64,000 bases of DNA from Paraburkholderia sp. FT54 (GCF_031585635.1 NZ_CP134195.1:2170001-2234000); one strand, 5' to 3'. Numbered from the stretch's first letter, positions 37,458 to 46,497 are shown. Numbers and translations: made by a program. The notes: generated by a model not told the origin, from the letters alone.

Positions 37458-38639
37458 TCATCCCGCGTGGGAGATGAGTTCTGTGTACGACGGATAACGA
37501 TCGGATGCACTACTCTCGGTCGCTGCGGGAGCAGCGGCCGGTTCGCCGGGATAACGGCGCAACGGACCACGGAACGCGTTGAGCGGTCCATGCAACGGCG
37601 CACTGTGATTGGCCGCAACCGGCTCGGGCACATGGCGCAAGGCCGGCAACGGACGAACCGCCGTGGGCGCAGGATTCGCCGAGACATGAGCCGACGCCTG
37701 AGCCGCAGTTGCCGATTCAGCCGCTGCTGCCAGCGTGAGGCATTCGCGGTCGATCCACTGCCGCGCCCAGTCGAGCGCGTACTGCTGCGCCGCCTCGGCT
37801 TGCGCAAAGCGCGGGCCAACAAGGCCGGATCGCTCGACGCGTTTGCCGTCCTTCGTGATTTCCGCCCATGCGCGATACATGGCGTTCGGCACCTGCTCAG
37901 CCGCGACATAAATCACGTAGCCGCGCCGGTCGGCGATTTCCGTGCCGCGCGGCGCGAGGCTCATCGACAGCGGGCTGCGCCGATCGTCGGACGCAGGCGT
38001 GCCACGCGCCGATGCGACCGCGGAAATCAAACCATGCATGGCCGCGCCCACCGCGCGCGCTTCGTCCGGACGCGGCAGTCCACCCCGCACGACATGCCGT
38101 GCGGGCGCTGCAACGGGTGCTGCCGGCGCACGAGACACAGGCGGCACACTCGCGACACCGGACAGCTGACGCGTGATGTCCGCGATCGGATCGGCCGAAC
38201 GCCAGCTGCTCGAGCTGTTCGACATGCCGCCGGGCGCCTGCCACGACTCCGGGCTTCTCCAGGACACGCCGCGCGGATGCTCGTCGCGCACGCTGGGGGT
38301 TTCCGCTACCGGTGCCGCGGGTTTGGCCGCGACGGGCGGCGCCGGTTGAGGGACGTACGCAAAAGTGCGCCCGGTTTGCGATAACAGTCGAACCATCTCG
38401 AGGAGCGTGCCGTTCAACTGCCACTCTTCAAAACGGCGCCGGCAGGTCGGCCCCGACGGATAGCGGCCTGGCAGTTTCGACCAGGGTTCGCCGGTTGTCA
38501 GAATCCACAGCACCGCATTCGTTACGATACGCGGTTCGGCGCGGGGCCGGCCGCGTCGGTTTAGCCGGACGGCCGGCTCATCTGAGACAAGCGCTGCCAG
38601 CAGCGCCCATTCGTCATTGCTTAGCTCATCGAAAAACAT
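37458..38639 (-). CDS. IS5-transposase-like DUF4096 domain fused to an unknown C-terminal domain
   Basis: This 393-residue protein has an N-terminal domain (about 4-92) clearly related to the DNA-binding start of IS5-family transposases: LSNDEWALLAALVSD, NRRGRPR, NAVLWILTTGEPWSKLP and CRRRFEEWQLNGTLLEM. No DDE catalytic part follows. Instead there is a Pro/Ala-rich linker (95-230), a compact domain (about 239-300, YVIYVAAEQVPNAMYRAW then FAQAEAAQQYALDWARQWID), and a low-complexity tail. No inverted repeats flank the gene and the frame is intact. It therefore looks like a host protein that kept the transposase DNA-binding domain. It converges with bceA, so control of exopolysaccharide genes is a reasonable guess. 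The ATG at 38639 has GGAG eight bases upstream. Confidence 0.75.
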   Translation of the reverse strand: MFFDELSNDEWALLAALVSDEPAVRLNRRGRPRAEPRIVTNAVLWILTTGEPWSKLPGRYPSGPTCRRRFEEWQLNGTLLEMVRLLSQTGRTFAYVPQPAPPVAAKPAAPVAETPSVRDEHPRGVSWRSPESWQAPGGMSNSSSSWRSADPIADITRQLSGVASVPPVSRAPAAPVAAPARHVVRGGLPRPDEARAVGAAMHGLISAVASARGTPASDDRRSPLSMSLAPRGTEIADRRGYVIYVAAEQVPNAMYRAWAEITKDGKRVERSGLVGPRFAQAEAAQQYALDWARQWIDRECLTLAAAAESATAAQASAHVSANPAPTAVRPLPALRHVPEPVAANHSAPLHGPLNAFRGPLRRYPGEPAAAPAATESSASDRYPSYTELISHAG

Positions 38640-39232
38640 TGGGTTTTCTCCACACAGCCTGGCCGGGCTGCGGCGTAGGACCGCCACGAATTCAACTTTC
38701 ACGATCCGTGTGCAGGCCTCGGTTGCACAAATATGTCTTGTACGTTCTGTTGACTGGTCAATACCGCCCTGACTTGGGGCGGTTTATCCCTATTGCGAAG
38801 CACAAAACGTGGTCTCACTCGTGCATGGGAGAATTTGTGCACGAAGCATACCATCCCCAGGGTTTCCATGAATATCAATGAGACAAGTGTTACGGATAGA
38901 AACAAACTTGTCCTTTTTGCTGCGTCTTTTCTCGCATTGCCGTCACAAAACTCGGGGCGCTTCCCGCAGCAAAATGATGCTATTGCGTCGCGCAATCAGC
39001 AGGCATGACCGACGAATAACTTTTATGAATCCGCCGCCCGTCCGGCACATGATTTCGATGCAATTTGACTCGGCTTTGGCCGATCGGCTGAAATGCGCGA
39101 AGCAGTGCTGAACGGGCTATGTGCAGTGCATCGACGCCGAGGAAATCGCGCGGCCTGAACGGCGCCGGAGCATGAAGCGAGCGACTGGTTTCGCTACTCG
39201 ACACTCCGCCGATACGATCGATAGACCAGGTT
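38640..39232. promoter_or_regulatory. Upstream region of the transposase-like gene, with an inverted repeat
   Basis: I see no gene in this 593-base stretch. A 7-bp inverted repeat, ACCGCCC and GGGCGGT (38763-38769 and 38777-38783), lies about 125 bp before the start of the transposase-like gene, next to a TTGACC on the minus strand (38756-38761) that could be a -35 element. A matching -10 is not clear. The remainder is moderately AT-rich and unremarkable. Confidence 0.4.
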
Positions 39233-39529
39233 TCAGCGCACTGGTTTCGCCGCGCCCTCGCCCACCACCGTCGTCCATTCACGCACGCGCCAGCGTGTTA
39301 CGAGACCGGCGAGCACGTACGGATCGGCCTTGGCAAAGGCTTCGGCGGCAGCGGCTGAGTCGCCCTGGAACAGCAGCATGGCGGTGTCCGTGGGCTCGGC
39401 CAGCGCGCCGGCCAGCAACAGCTCGCCACGCTCCGTGGCGGCCCACGCGAGCTTCAGATGCTCGTCGCGATACGCGGCGCGCCGGTCGAGGTAGTCGGAC
39501 ACCAGGTCGTACATCAACAGATAGTGCAT
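39233..39529 (-). CDS. YciI-like protein
   Basis: This 98-residue protein has a ferredoxin-like YciI fold: MHYLLMYDLVSDYLDRRAAYRDEHLKLAW with the conserved H and D, then LLLAGALAEPTDTAMLLFQGDS and FAKADPYVLAGLVTRWRVREW. GGAGG lies six bases before ATG 39529. Family members are related to dehydrochlorinases and muconolactone isomerases, but most have no known substrate. It is a single gene with no evident partner. Confidence 0.9.
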   Translation of the reverse strand: MHYLLMYDLVSDYLDRRAAYRDEHLKLAWAATERGELLLAGALAEPTDTAMLLFQGDSAAAAEAFAKADPYVLAGLVTRWRVREWTTVVGEGAAKPVR

Positions 39530-39975
39530 GGCGAGCCTCCTTGGCCGCTGTGAGAGCAGACCAGCGATGCAATGCGCAACATGCATGCTGGTCAATATTA
39601 CCCATATGTTGGGCGGTGGAATTTCCTGCCTAATTACAATTCAATTGCATGTGCAGCAATGCGCAAGGCATGGTTGAATTTTTATCGATCTGATCGAATG
39701 GCATAGTCTTAATTCGTTCGAATTCGTTTCATGCATTTAATCTGGAATGCATAACATGATTCGACACTCGCGCGATTCGCCGTTTCACACTCCAATGCGC
39801 CGTCGGTCCCTGCCACGTAAGGGAAAACCAGCGTGAGCGCCTGTCAACCGGAATGCGCTTTTGGCCGTTCTCGCAGACAGCATTTGCAATAATGGACGTG
39901 CCGAGGGGCCTGGATACCGTTGACGCCCGCGCGCATGAACGACCAAAAACGTTTTCACCACCGATGGAGTGTCAC
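39530..39975. promoter_or_regulatory. Divergent intergenic region between the yciI-like and psiF-like genes
   Basis: These 446 bases hold promoters for both flanking genes. An inverted repeat ATGCATT-N8-AATGCAT (39731-39752) lies in an AT-rich part that also holds a self-complementary CGAATTCG. A single CTGTCA (39841-39846) resembles half a PhoB box but has no partner at the right distance. Confidence 0.4.
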
Positions 39976-40272
39976 ATGAAAATCCAATCCGCTATCGCCA
40001 CGCTGGTGTTGGGCGCTGTCCTCGTTTCGCCGGTGTTCGCGCAGAACAGCCAGCAAACGAAAATGGCCGACTGTAACAAGCAGGCCGGCGACAAGAAGGG
40101 CGACGACCGCAAGGCGTTCATGAAGACCTGCCTGTCCGCGAAGCCGGCCGCCGCTGCGCCGATGAGCCAGCAGGACAAGATGAAGGCGTGCAACACGCAA
40201 GCCACCGGCAAGAAGGGTGATGACCGCAAGGCGTTCATGAAGAGCTGCCTGTCGTCCGCGCCGGCCAATTAA
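39976..40272 (+). CDS. PsiF-repeat periplasmic protein
   Basis: This 98-residue exported protein has a signal peptide (about 1-21, VLVSPVFA|QN) and two PsiF repeats: KMADCNKQAGDKKGDDRKAFM ending in KTCLSA, and KMKACNTQATGKKGDDRKAFM ending in KSCLSS. Each has a pair of Cys that may form a disulfide. GGAG lies six bases before ATG 39976. psiF of E. coli is phosphate-starvation inducible and of unknown function. No clear Pho box was seen here. Confidence 0.92.
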   Translation: MKIQSAIATLVLGAVLVSPVFAQNSQQTKMADCNKQAGDKKGDDRKAFMKTCLSAKPAAAAPMSQQDKMKACNTQATGKKGDDRKAFMKSCLSSAPAN

Positions 40273-40284
40273 ACCTCGCGCATC

Positions 40285-40309
40285 GGCGCCGCGTGCCAGG
40301 CGCGGCGCC
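40285..40309. terminator. GC-rich stem-loop after the psiF-like gene
   Basis: A perfect 9-bp stem (GGCGCCGCG with CGCGGCGCC, loop of seven) lies 12 bp after the stop codon. There is no T-run, so it is a weak or rho-assisted terminator, or a mRNA-stabilising hairpin. Confidence 0.5.
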
Positions 40310-40360
40310 TGAACGTACTCCGCTCGAACAGAGCTACGTTGTCATCCGGCGCGCTCACTG

Positions 40361-40392
40361 CCAGCCAGCCTCCCTGCCAGCCAGCCTCCCTG
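40361..40392. repeat. Perfect 16-bp tandem duplication
   Basis: CCAGCCAGCCTCCCTG occurs twice in direct tandem in the gap between the psiF-like gene and the next gene. It is built from shorter CAGC units, so slippage could change its copy number. No coding role is seen. Confidence 0.7.
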
Positions 40393-40524
40393 CCCCTGCA
40401 GTCCAGCCGCCCGAACCCGCCATTTTTCTTCTATGATGGCTGCGGAGACGGCCCACCCCCTATACAACATCAGACGGGCCGCCATCTTGTCGTTGGTGCT
40501 GCAGAGCATCCATCGGAGGCAAGA

Positions 40525-40974
40525 ATGGTATCGAAGCATAAAAACCGCTGGTTGAGGCGGTGGCTGGTCGTCATCATATTCTGGGCGGTGCCCGTGGCGA
40601 TCGTAGCGGTGAGCGAGATCCGGGAGGAAATGGCGTACAACGCCGTCGACCTCGACCGTGCGCTGACCACCTGGAATTTCACCGACGCGCAGCGCGCCGC
40701 CGGTGCCCCCGCGCGCTGCCACGGCAAGCCCGACGAAGCGCAAGCCGCGGGCTGTCCGGCCGACGTGCTGGCCGCCAATGCGCCGCGTCAGCAGGACGCC
40801 CGCAATGAATACAGCGTGCGCCGCTCCACGTTGATGGCCTATCTCTGGCACGCCTTCGTCGGCTACTGGATCGTGCCGTCCGTGACGCTGTTTCTGATGG
40901 GCGTGCTGATCGGCATGGTGCGCCGCGCGCTGCGGCGTCCGCCGGCGGTCAAGAGCCCGGCGAACCATGGTTGA
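40525..40974 (+). CDS. Small two-helix membrane protein
   Basis: This 149-residue protein has an N-terminal membrane helix (about 11-31, WLVVIIFWAVPVAIVAVSEI), a periplasmic-size loop with two Cys (ARCHGKPDEAQAAGCPADV), and a second helix (about 112-132, YWIVPSVTLFLMGVLIGMV) followed by a basic tail. GGAGG lies five bases before ATG 40525, which supports this start over the longer frame. I recognise no family. The two loop Cys could form a disulfide if the loop is periplasmic. Confidence 0.7.
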   Translation: MVSKHKNRWLRRWLVVIIFWAVPVAIVAVSEIREEMAYNAVDLDRALTTWNFTDAQRAAGAPARCHGKPDEAQAAGCPADVLAANAPRQQDARNEYSVRRSTLMAYLWHAFVGYWIVPSVTLFLMGVLIGMVRRALRRPPAVKSPANHG

Positions 40975-41353
40975 GCGCGAGCCCGGATCAAACGGCCGAT
41001 CTGCGGCGTCGAGACAACACTTTCAATTTGGCTTCAAGGTCGATTCGCGCGGCGTAAAATCGGTAAAAACGAGCTTTCGAAACCGTCGCAGCCTGGCTCC
41101 GCCTGGCTCCGTCGAAAGCCGGCGCGATTCGGCGGGAGCCTGTTCGAACGCGCGCCGCGCGTCGCTCCCAGGCGCGCTCCAGCGCCGGTCAAAATTACGG
41201 CACGATGTCTTACGATTAGCCCGAAAGCCCCGCCGCACAAGGCTTTTCGCCTGGCAACGAAGTGCGCCTTTTGTGCTTGCGTGTGATATAACTCAAAGGC
41301 AACCCGGCAACATCGGATGAGGTTGCGCCCCGGAACAATGACGGAGAAAAACG
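40975..41353. other. Intergenic region upstream of the SYLF lipoprotein gene
   Basis: This 379-base stretch holds no convincing gene. Near its right end is a TATAAC (41287-41292) that could be a -10 element for the lipoprotein gene, but no good -35 sits 16-18 bases before it. A short GCCTGGCTCC direct repeat is present near 41092. Confidence 0.35.
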
Positions 41354-41941
41354 ATGCAAAGACGAAACTTCATGTTGAAGACTACCGCTGCGCTCGCTTT
41401 CGGAGGCCTTGCACTCGCTGGTTGTACGACCAATAAAGGCAACCCGGATACACCCGCCACCGACTCAGCCAAACGCCAGTCGATCGACGCTAGCGTCGAC
41501 GGCACCATGTCGCGGCTCTTCACGACCGTACAGGGTTCGCGCGAACTGGTCTCGAAGGCGCGTGGCGTCCTCGTGTTCCCGTCGGTGCTGCAGGTGGGCT
41601 TCGTCGTCGGCGGGCAGTATGGCGAAGGTGCGCTGCGCGTAGGCGGTGGCACGGTCGGTTACTACAGCACGATTTCCGGTTCATTCGGCCTGCAGGCGGG
41701 TGCGCAGTCGAAGGCGATCATCTTCCTGTTCATGACGCAGGATGCGCTGGACAAATTCCGCAATGCCGACGGCTGGTCGGCGGGCGCCGACGCGTCCGTC
41801 GCGCTGGTGAAGATGGGCGCAAACGGCGCGGTCGACACCACCACGGCGACGGCTCCGGTCGAAGTGTTCGTGCTGACCAATGCTGGCCTGATGGCCGATG
41901 TCTCGCTGCAAGGCACCAAGGTCTCGCGTCTGAAGATCTAG
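41354..41941 (+). CDS. SYLF (YSC84-like) lipoprotein
   Basis: This 195-residue protein has a lipoprotein signal peptide (ALAFGGLALAGC|TT) and a SYLF/YSC84-type lipid-binding domain. The domain shows LVSKARGVLVFPSVLQVGFVVGGQYGEGALRV, then YYSTISGSFGLQAGAQSKAIIFLFM and FVLTNAGLMADVSLQGTKV. GGAG precedes ATG 41354 at a normal distance. Such lipoproteins are frequent in Burkholderia and are thought to bind lipids in the periplasm; exact roles are unknown. It is a single gene followed by a strong bidirectional terminator. Confidence 0.9.
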   Translation: MQRRNFMLKTTAALAFGGLALAGCTTNKGNPDTPATDSAKRQSIDASVDGTMSRLFTTVQGSRELVSKARGVLVFPSVLQVGFVVGGQYGEGALRVGGGTVGYYSTISGSFGLQAGAQSKAIIFLFMTQDALDKFRNADGWSAGADASVALVKMGANGAVDTTTATAPVEVFVLTNAGLMADVSLQGTKVSRLKI

Positions 41942-42154
41942 GCGCGCTTTCCGAGTGCCGGTCTGCGGGGTGTGCGTCTGAGCCGCCGGGTTCCGTGAGC
42001 AGCGGTGGCCGGGTCAGACGCAATCCTGCGCAGCCCGCCTTTGCAACGTGATCAACGTGGCATGCGCCGCGCTGGTGAGCTTTTGTGGTCGCGGCGGTGA
42101 GCCACCGCTCGTTCCCTGATGCGAGAGCCGTCATCGTCCCAGGTCGTGCGCCAA

Positions 42155-42196
42155 TAAAAAACGGCGATGCGCAGTACGCATCGCCGTTCTTTTTTA
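42155..42196. terminator. Bidirectional intrinsic terminator
   Basis: A perfect 12-bp stem (42160-42171 with 42177-42188, loop CAGTA) is preceded by six A and followed by CTTTTTT. It can end the SYLF lipoprotein transcript on the plus strand and the GT4 transcript on the minus strand, whose stop codon is 30 bp away. Confidence 0.85.
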
Positions 42197-42225
42197 CCCT
42201 GCCACGTGAGCCGAATCTCTTCCGC

Positions 42226-43293
42226 TCAGCTGCCCGACGTATCGATCACCTTGAAGCGCGAACGCTTCTGCGCGCGAATCACCAACTGATACGCATCCAC
42301 ATACTGTTGCGCCATGCGGTGCGAAGTGAAGCGCTCCTCGAAGCGCTGCCGCACGCCCGCGCGCGGCATCCTGTGCAGGCGATTGACCGCCGCCACCGCG
42401 CCGATTTCGTCTTCGACGATAAAACCTGTCACGCCGTCTTCCAGCACTTCCGGCACCGAGCCGCGGTTGAAAGCGATCACCGGCGTGCCGCATGCCATCG
42501 CTTCGATCATCACGAGGCCGAACGGCTCCGGCCAGTCGATCGGAAACAGCAGCGCGTGCGCGCCAGACAGGAATTCGGCCTTCTGATGATCCGCGATCTC
42601 GCCGATGAACTCGACATACGGCAAGTCCAGCAACGGCCGGATGTCGCGTTCGAAATACTCGTGATCGGCGGCATCCACTTTTGCCGCGATGCGAATGGGC
42701 ATGCCGCAGCGGCCCGCAATCCGGATCGCGGTATCGACACGCTTTTCCGGCGAGATCCGGCCGAGAAACGCAAGATACTTCTGCTCGACCGGCTGCGGCG
42801 TGTAGAGCTGCTCCGGCAAGCCGTGATAGACGGTGGTCAGCCACTTGGCCTGCGGCAACGGATGCCGCTGCGAATTCGAAATCGAGATCACCGGCGCGGT
42901 GTTGAAAGTGTCGAACACCGGCTGTTGCTCGGGCAGATCGAGGCGGCCGTGCATGGTCGTGACGAACGGCGTTTCCTGGCGTTTGAAGACCGAGAACGAG
43001 TAATAGTCGAGGTGAAAATGCAGGACGTCGAAATTTTCGGCCTGGCGGCGCACCAGTTCCATCAGCAGCATATGAGGCGCCACGCGGTCGCGAATGCCCG
43101 GGTCGAGACGCAGCGCGCGCGGCCAGACGGCTTCGAGCTTCGCGCTGGTGACGGAATCGCCGCTCGCGAACAGCGTCACGTCATGGCCGAGATCGACCAG
43201 CGCCTCGGTGATGTACGACACGACGCGCTCCGTGCCGCCATACAGCTTCGGCGGCACCGATTCGGTCAAAGGGGCGATCTGCGCAATCTTCAT
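42226..43293 (-). CDS. GT4 glycosyltransferase outside the bce locus
   Basis: This 355-residue GT-B family 4 transferase has MKIAQIAPLTESVPPKLYGGTERVV, with the Gly-rich acceptor-domain start, and DVLHFHLDYYSF. The donor domain has FLGRISPEKRVDTAI and WPEPFGLVMIEAMACGTPVIAF (E-x7-E). The N-terminal PPKLYGGTERV pattern occurs in a group of stand-alone GT4 enzymes common in proteobacteria. The gene stands alone between terminators and upstream neighbours and lies near trehalose-6-phosphate synthase. The acceptor is unknown. Confidence 0.85.
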   Translation of the reverse strand: MKIAQIAPLTESVPPKLYGGTERVVSYITEALVDLGHDVTLFASGDSVTSAKLEAVWPRALRLDPGIRDRVAPHMLLMELVRRQAENFDVLHFHLDYYSFSVFKRQETPFVTTMHGRLDLPEQQPVFDTFNTAPVISISNSQRHPLPQAKWLTTVYHGLPEQLYTPQPVEQKYLAFLGRISPEKRVDTAIRIAGRCGMPIRIAAKVDAADHEYFERDIRPLLDLPYVEFIGEIADHQKAEFLSGAHALLFPIDWPEPFGLVMIEAMACGTPVIAFNRGSVPEVLEDGVTGFIVEDEIGAVAAVNRLHRMPRAGVRQRFEERFTSHRMAQQYVDAYQLVIRAQKRSRFKVIDTSGS

Positions 43294-43649
43294 ATTTTGT
43301 CTCCGTGAACTGACGGCTTGCGCCTCTGGCGGTGCGCGTCAGCGGCGCCGAGCATGACAGCGCCGATATCTCCGATCAATGCAGCGCCCGAATGCGGCCG
43401 CGTGCACCATCGGCATCGAAGCATTATTCACTACAGGACAACAAAAAGCCTCCGGTCTTGCATTTCCTCGGTGTTGTTACATTTAGCTTACATACGGCTC
43501 GCCACGCGTATGGGAGGCGCGTTCGGCGCACGGGCCATTTCCAGGCCGGCACGTCGCGATCGTCCAGGTCGGTGATACGGGTTTGGTTTGCAAGGCCGCG
43601 GCGCCGGGGCGCGGCTCGCCTCGCAAAACTACCCCGTTGAGACGCCCCA
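43294..43649. other. Intergenic region between otsA and the GT4 gene
   Basis: No gene is seen in these 356 bases. It must hold the promoter of the leftward GT4 gene, in a less GC-rich stretch around 43420-43510. A GC-rich inverted repeat (CCGCG...CGCGG) near 43600 lies about 45 bp after the otsA stop, but lacks a T-run. Confidence 0.4.
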
Positions 43650-45062
43650 TCACTTATGCCCGCCGCCCTTGCCCGGTTTCTGGTCCGGCACGCTGCGCAG
43701 ATCGCGCAGGAAGGTGTCGCGCCATACACCGAGATCGTTCTCGCGCAGCGCCGCCATGTTGATCTCGTGACGCCGCTGACGCGCGTCGAGCGGCATCTGC
43801 AACGCGCGCTGCAAGGCTTCGCACATGCCGATCGCATCATGCGGATTGACCAGCAGCGCGCCGGTCAACTCCGCCGCCGCGCCTGCGAAAATCGACAGCA
43901 CCAGCACGCCGGGGTCGTCGGGATTCTGCGCGGCGACGTATTCCTTGGCGACCAGATTCATGCCGTCGTGCAGCGGCGTCACGAATCCGATCTGCGATTC
44001 GCGAAACAGCGACATCAGTTTCCAGCGGTCGTACTGCTGGTTCAGATAGCGGATCGGCGTGTAGTCGAGCCCCGAATAGCGTCCGTTGATGCGCCCTGCT
44101 TCGTATTCCAGATCCTGGCGAATCTTCTGATAGGTGGCGACGTCCGAGCGGGTCGGCGGCGCGATCTGCACCAGCGTGACGTTGCCGCGCCATTCCGGCG
44201 AGCGCTCCAGCAGATGCTCGAACGCGCGGAACCGCTCGACGAGCCCCTTCGAGTAGTCGAGCCGGTCGACGCTCATGATCAGCTTGCGCCCTTCCAGGCT
44301 CTGCTTCAGGTCGAGCACGTGCTGACGGCTTTCGTAACGCTTCGCCTGCTCGGCGATTTCGTCGGGGAACACGCCGATCCGGTAGACGCCCGTGCGCAGC
44401 TTGCGGCCGAATGCTTCGACGACGCCGTCCGCGCCCGCCGTGCCGCGCGCGTGGCGCGTGACGTAATCCTTGAAGGCGAGTTCGTCGGTGGCGGTCTGGA
44501 AGCCCAGCAGGTCGTAGCACGACAGCGACTTCACCAGTTCTTCGTGCGGTGGAATGTTGAGCAGGATCTGCGGCGCGGGAAACGGAATGTGCAGGAAGAA
44601 GCCGATGCGGTTCGTGATGCCCTCGTTGCGCAGCGCCTCGGCGAACGGGATCAGATGGTAGTCGTGAATCCAGATTACGTCGTCCGGCTCGAGCAGCTTG
44701 ATCAGCTTGTGCGCGAGCCACGCGTTGACGCGGCGGTAGCCCGCGTATTCCTCGCGCTCGTAGCGCGCGAGGTCGTTGCGGTAGTGGAACACCGGCCACA
44801 GCGTCGCGTTCGAAAAGCCGCGGTAGTACTGGTCGTAATCCTTGCGCGTCAGACCGACGGTCGCGAAAGTCACCGCGCCGTCCTGCTCCAGCGTCGGACC
44901 CGCGTTGGCGACGGTCTCGCTGACCACGTCGCCGCTCCAGCCGAACCACACGCCTCCCGCATCCTTCAGCGCGCCGAATACGCCGACCGCGAGGCCGCCG
45001 GCCGAGCCCTTGGTTTCCGTCGGCGTTGCGACGCGATTCGACACGACGATCAGTCGGCCCAT
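43650..45062 (-). CDS. otsA: Alpha,alpha-trehalose-phosphate synthase (UDP-forming)
   Basis: This 470-residue GT20 enzyme makes trehalose-6-phosphate from UDP-glucose and glucose-6-phosphate for osmotic and desiccation tolerance. It has RLIVVSNRVATP, SAGGLAVGV, VIWIHDYHLIPFAEALR, FLHIPFPAPQI, VDRLDYSKGLVERF, TPLHDGMNLVAKEYVAAQ and LSIFAGAAAEL, covering the acceptor and donor sites. The ATG at 45062 gives the standard family start after a GGAG. No otsB phosphatase gene is adjacent, so the second step must be encoded elsewhere. Confidence 0.95.
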   Translation of the reverse strand: MGRLIVVSNRVATPTETKGSAGGLAVGVFGALKDAGGVWFGWSGDVVSETVANAGPTLEQDGAVTFATVGLTRKDYDQYYRGFSNATLWPVFHYRNDLARYEREEYAGYRRVNAWLAHKLIKLLEPDDVIWIHDYHLIPFAEALRNEGITNRIGFFLHIPFPAPQILLNIPPHEELVKSLSCYDLLGFQTATDELAFKDYVTRHARGTAGADGVVEAFGRKLRTGVYRIGVFPDEIAEQAKRYESRQHVLDLKQSLEGRKLIMSVDRLDYSKGLVERFRAFEHLLERSPEWRGNVTLVQIAPPTRSDVATYQKIRQDLEYEAGRINGRYSGLDYTPIRYLNQQYDRWKLMSLFRESQIGFVTPLHDGMNLVAKEYVAAQNPDDPGVLVLSIFAGAAAELTGALLVNPHDAIGMCEALQRALQMPLDARQRRHEINMAALRENDLGVWRDTFLRDLRSVPDQKPGKGGGHK

Positions 45063-45273
45063 GTTGCATGTCTCCTTGGTTCGCGTGGCGCGCACGGGCG
45101 CGTCTCAGGTGTGTTTTTAGTGTCGCGCGCGCCGTGGCGCGACGAGAACCGAAACACCATGAGGCACGCGCCGCCGCGCCAGCTTCGTGAGTGAGTGGAC
45201 GGTTCGGCCGCTTTGGTGCCCGATCAGTTGCATTCATCGGCACCGCTACGCCAGAGTACGCCGCTTTCCGCCG

Positions 45274-46497
45274 TCAAACCTTTTCCTTCACCTCGCGCGG
45301 CGCATCGGTTGCGGACGGCCGTCCGGCGCGGCTTGCCACCGGATCGGCCTCGGTATGCGCGGCCGTGCTGCCAGCCGGCGTCTGCGTGCTGCGCGGCACC
45401 CAGTCGAGCGGTTCGCCGTTACCGGTTTCGAGTTCCGCCGACACTTCCGCTCGCGCCCGCGGCAAGTACTGCGGGTAGTGCTGCTGAATGAAGTCGAGCA
45501 ACCCCTCGCGTACCCGGCAGCGCAAATCCCAGTTCAGGCCGGAATCGAGCGAGCTGACGAGCGCGCGCAATTGCATGGAGCGCTCGGTGCCGTCCGTGAC
45601 CTGCAGCACCTGCACGCGGCGATCCCACTCAGGCGCGTCCTCGACGATGCGCGCGAGTTCCTCGCGCAACGGCGCGAGCGGCATGCGGTAATCGACGTAC
45701 AGAAACACCGTGCCGATGATCTGCGAACTGCTGCGCGTCCAGTTGGAAAAAGGGTTTTCGATGAACCATTGCAGCGGAACGATCAACCGCCGCTGATCCC
45801 ACAGCCGCACCGACACATACGTGCCGGTGATTTCCTCGATACGCCCCCACTCGCCCTGAATCACGACGACGTCGTCGAGACGGATCGGCTGCGACAGCGC
45901 GATCTGCAAGCCGGCGATCAGATTGCCCAGCACCGGCCGCGCCGCGATACCAGCGACCAAACCCGCCACGCCCGCCGACGCCAGCAGACTCGCGCCGATC
46001 TGCCGGACACTGGGGAATGTCATCAACGCGCCGCCTACGCCGACGATCACGATCACGAACATCACCGAGCGCGCCAACACGCGCGCCTGGGTATGGATGC
46101 GGCGCGCCTGCAGGTTGTCGGCGGTATCGAGCGGATGGGCCTGAATGATCGCTTCGCCGATCGCCGCCGCCGAGCGCACCGACAGCCACGTAATCCCGCC
46201 GATCAGCGTGATCGCGACAGCGTCGCGCAGCGGCGTGATGAAGGTCAGCGTGTCGGGCGCTTCCCACCACACCGCCTCCAGCGCGAGGATCACGAGCACG
46301 AACAGGGACGACTTGTCGATATGGCGCAGCACCACGCTGGTAAGCGGATAAGGCCGCGCGAGCCGCGTCACGATGCGCGCGCCGATCCGATGGATGCCCA
46401 CCGCCAGCACCATCCCGATGACCGAGACGATCAATGCGCCGAGCCACGTATGCAGCGGCGCTTCGGCGATGCGGCTGAGGTCGTCGAGAGTTGGCAT
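45274..46497 (-). CDS. Mechanosensitive ion channel, MscS family
   Basis: This 407-residue protein has four or five membrane helices. The Gly/Ala-rich pore helix (GASLLASAGVAGLVAGIAARPVLGNLIAG) is followed by the MscS beta domain LSQPIRLDDVVVIQGEWGRIEEITGTYVSVRLWDQRRLIVP and a C-terminal alpha/beta domain. A polar tail of about 60 residues follows. It releases osmolytes during hypo-osmotic shock. The gene is close to otsA on the same strand but 211 bp away, so co-transcription is uncertain. The ATG at 46497 was chosen because the first helix follows it directly. Confidence 0.92.
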   Translation of the reverse strand: MPTLDDLSRIAEAPLHTWLGALIVSVIGMVLAVGIHRIGARIVTRLARPYPLTSVVLRHIDKSSLFVLVILALEAVWWEAPDTLTFITPLRDAVAITLIGGITWLSVRSAAAIGEAIIQAHPLDTADNLQARRIHTQARVLARSVMFVIVIVGVGGALMTFPSVRQIGASLLASAGVAGLVAGIAARPVLGNLIAGLQIALSQPIRLDDVVVIQGEWGRIEEITGTYVSVRLWDQRRLIVPLQWFIENPFSNWTRSSSQIIGTVFLYVDYRMPLAPLREELARIVEDAPEWDRRVQVLQVTDGTERSMQLRALVSSLDSGLNWDLRCRVREGLLDFIQQHYPQYLPRARAEVSAELETGNGEPLDWVPRSTQTPAGSTAAHTEADPVASRAGRPSATDAPREVKEKV

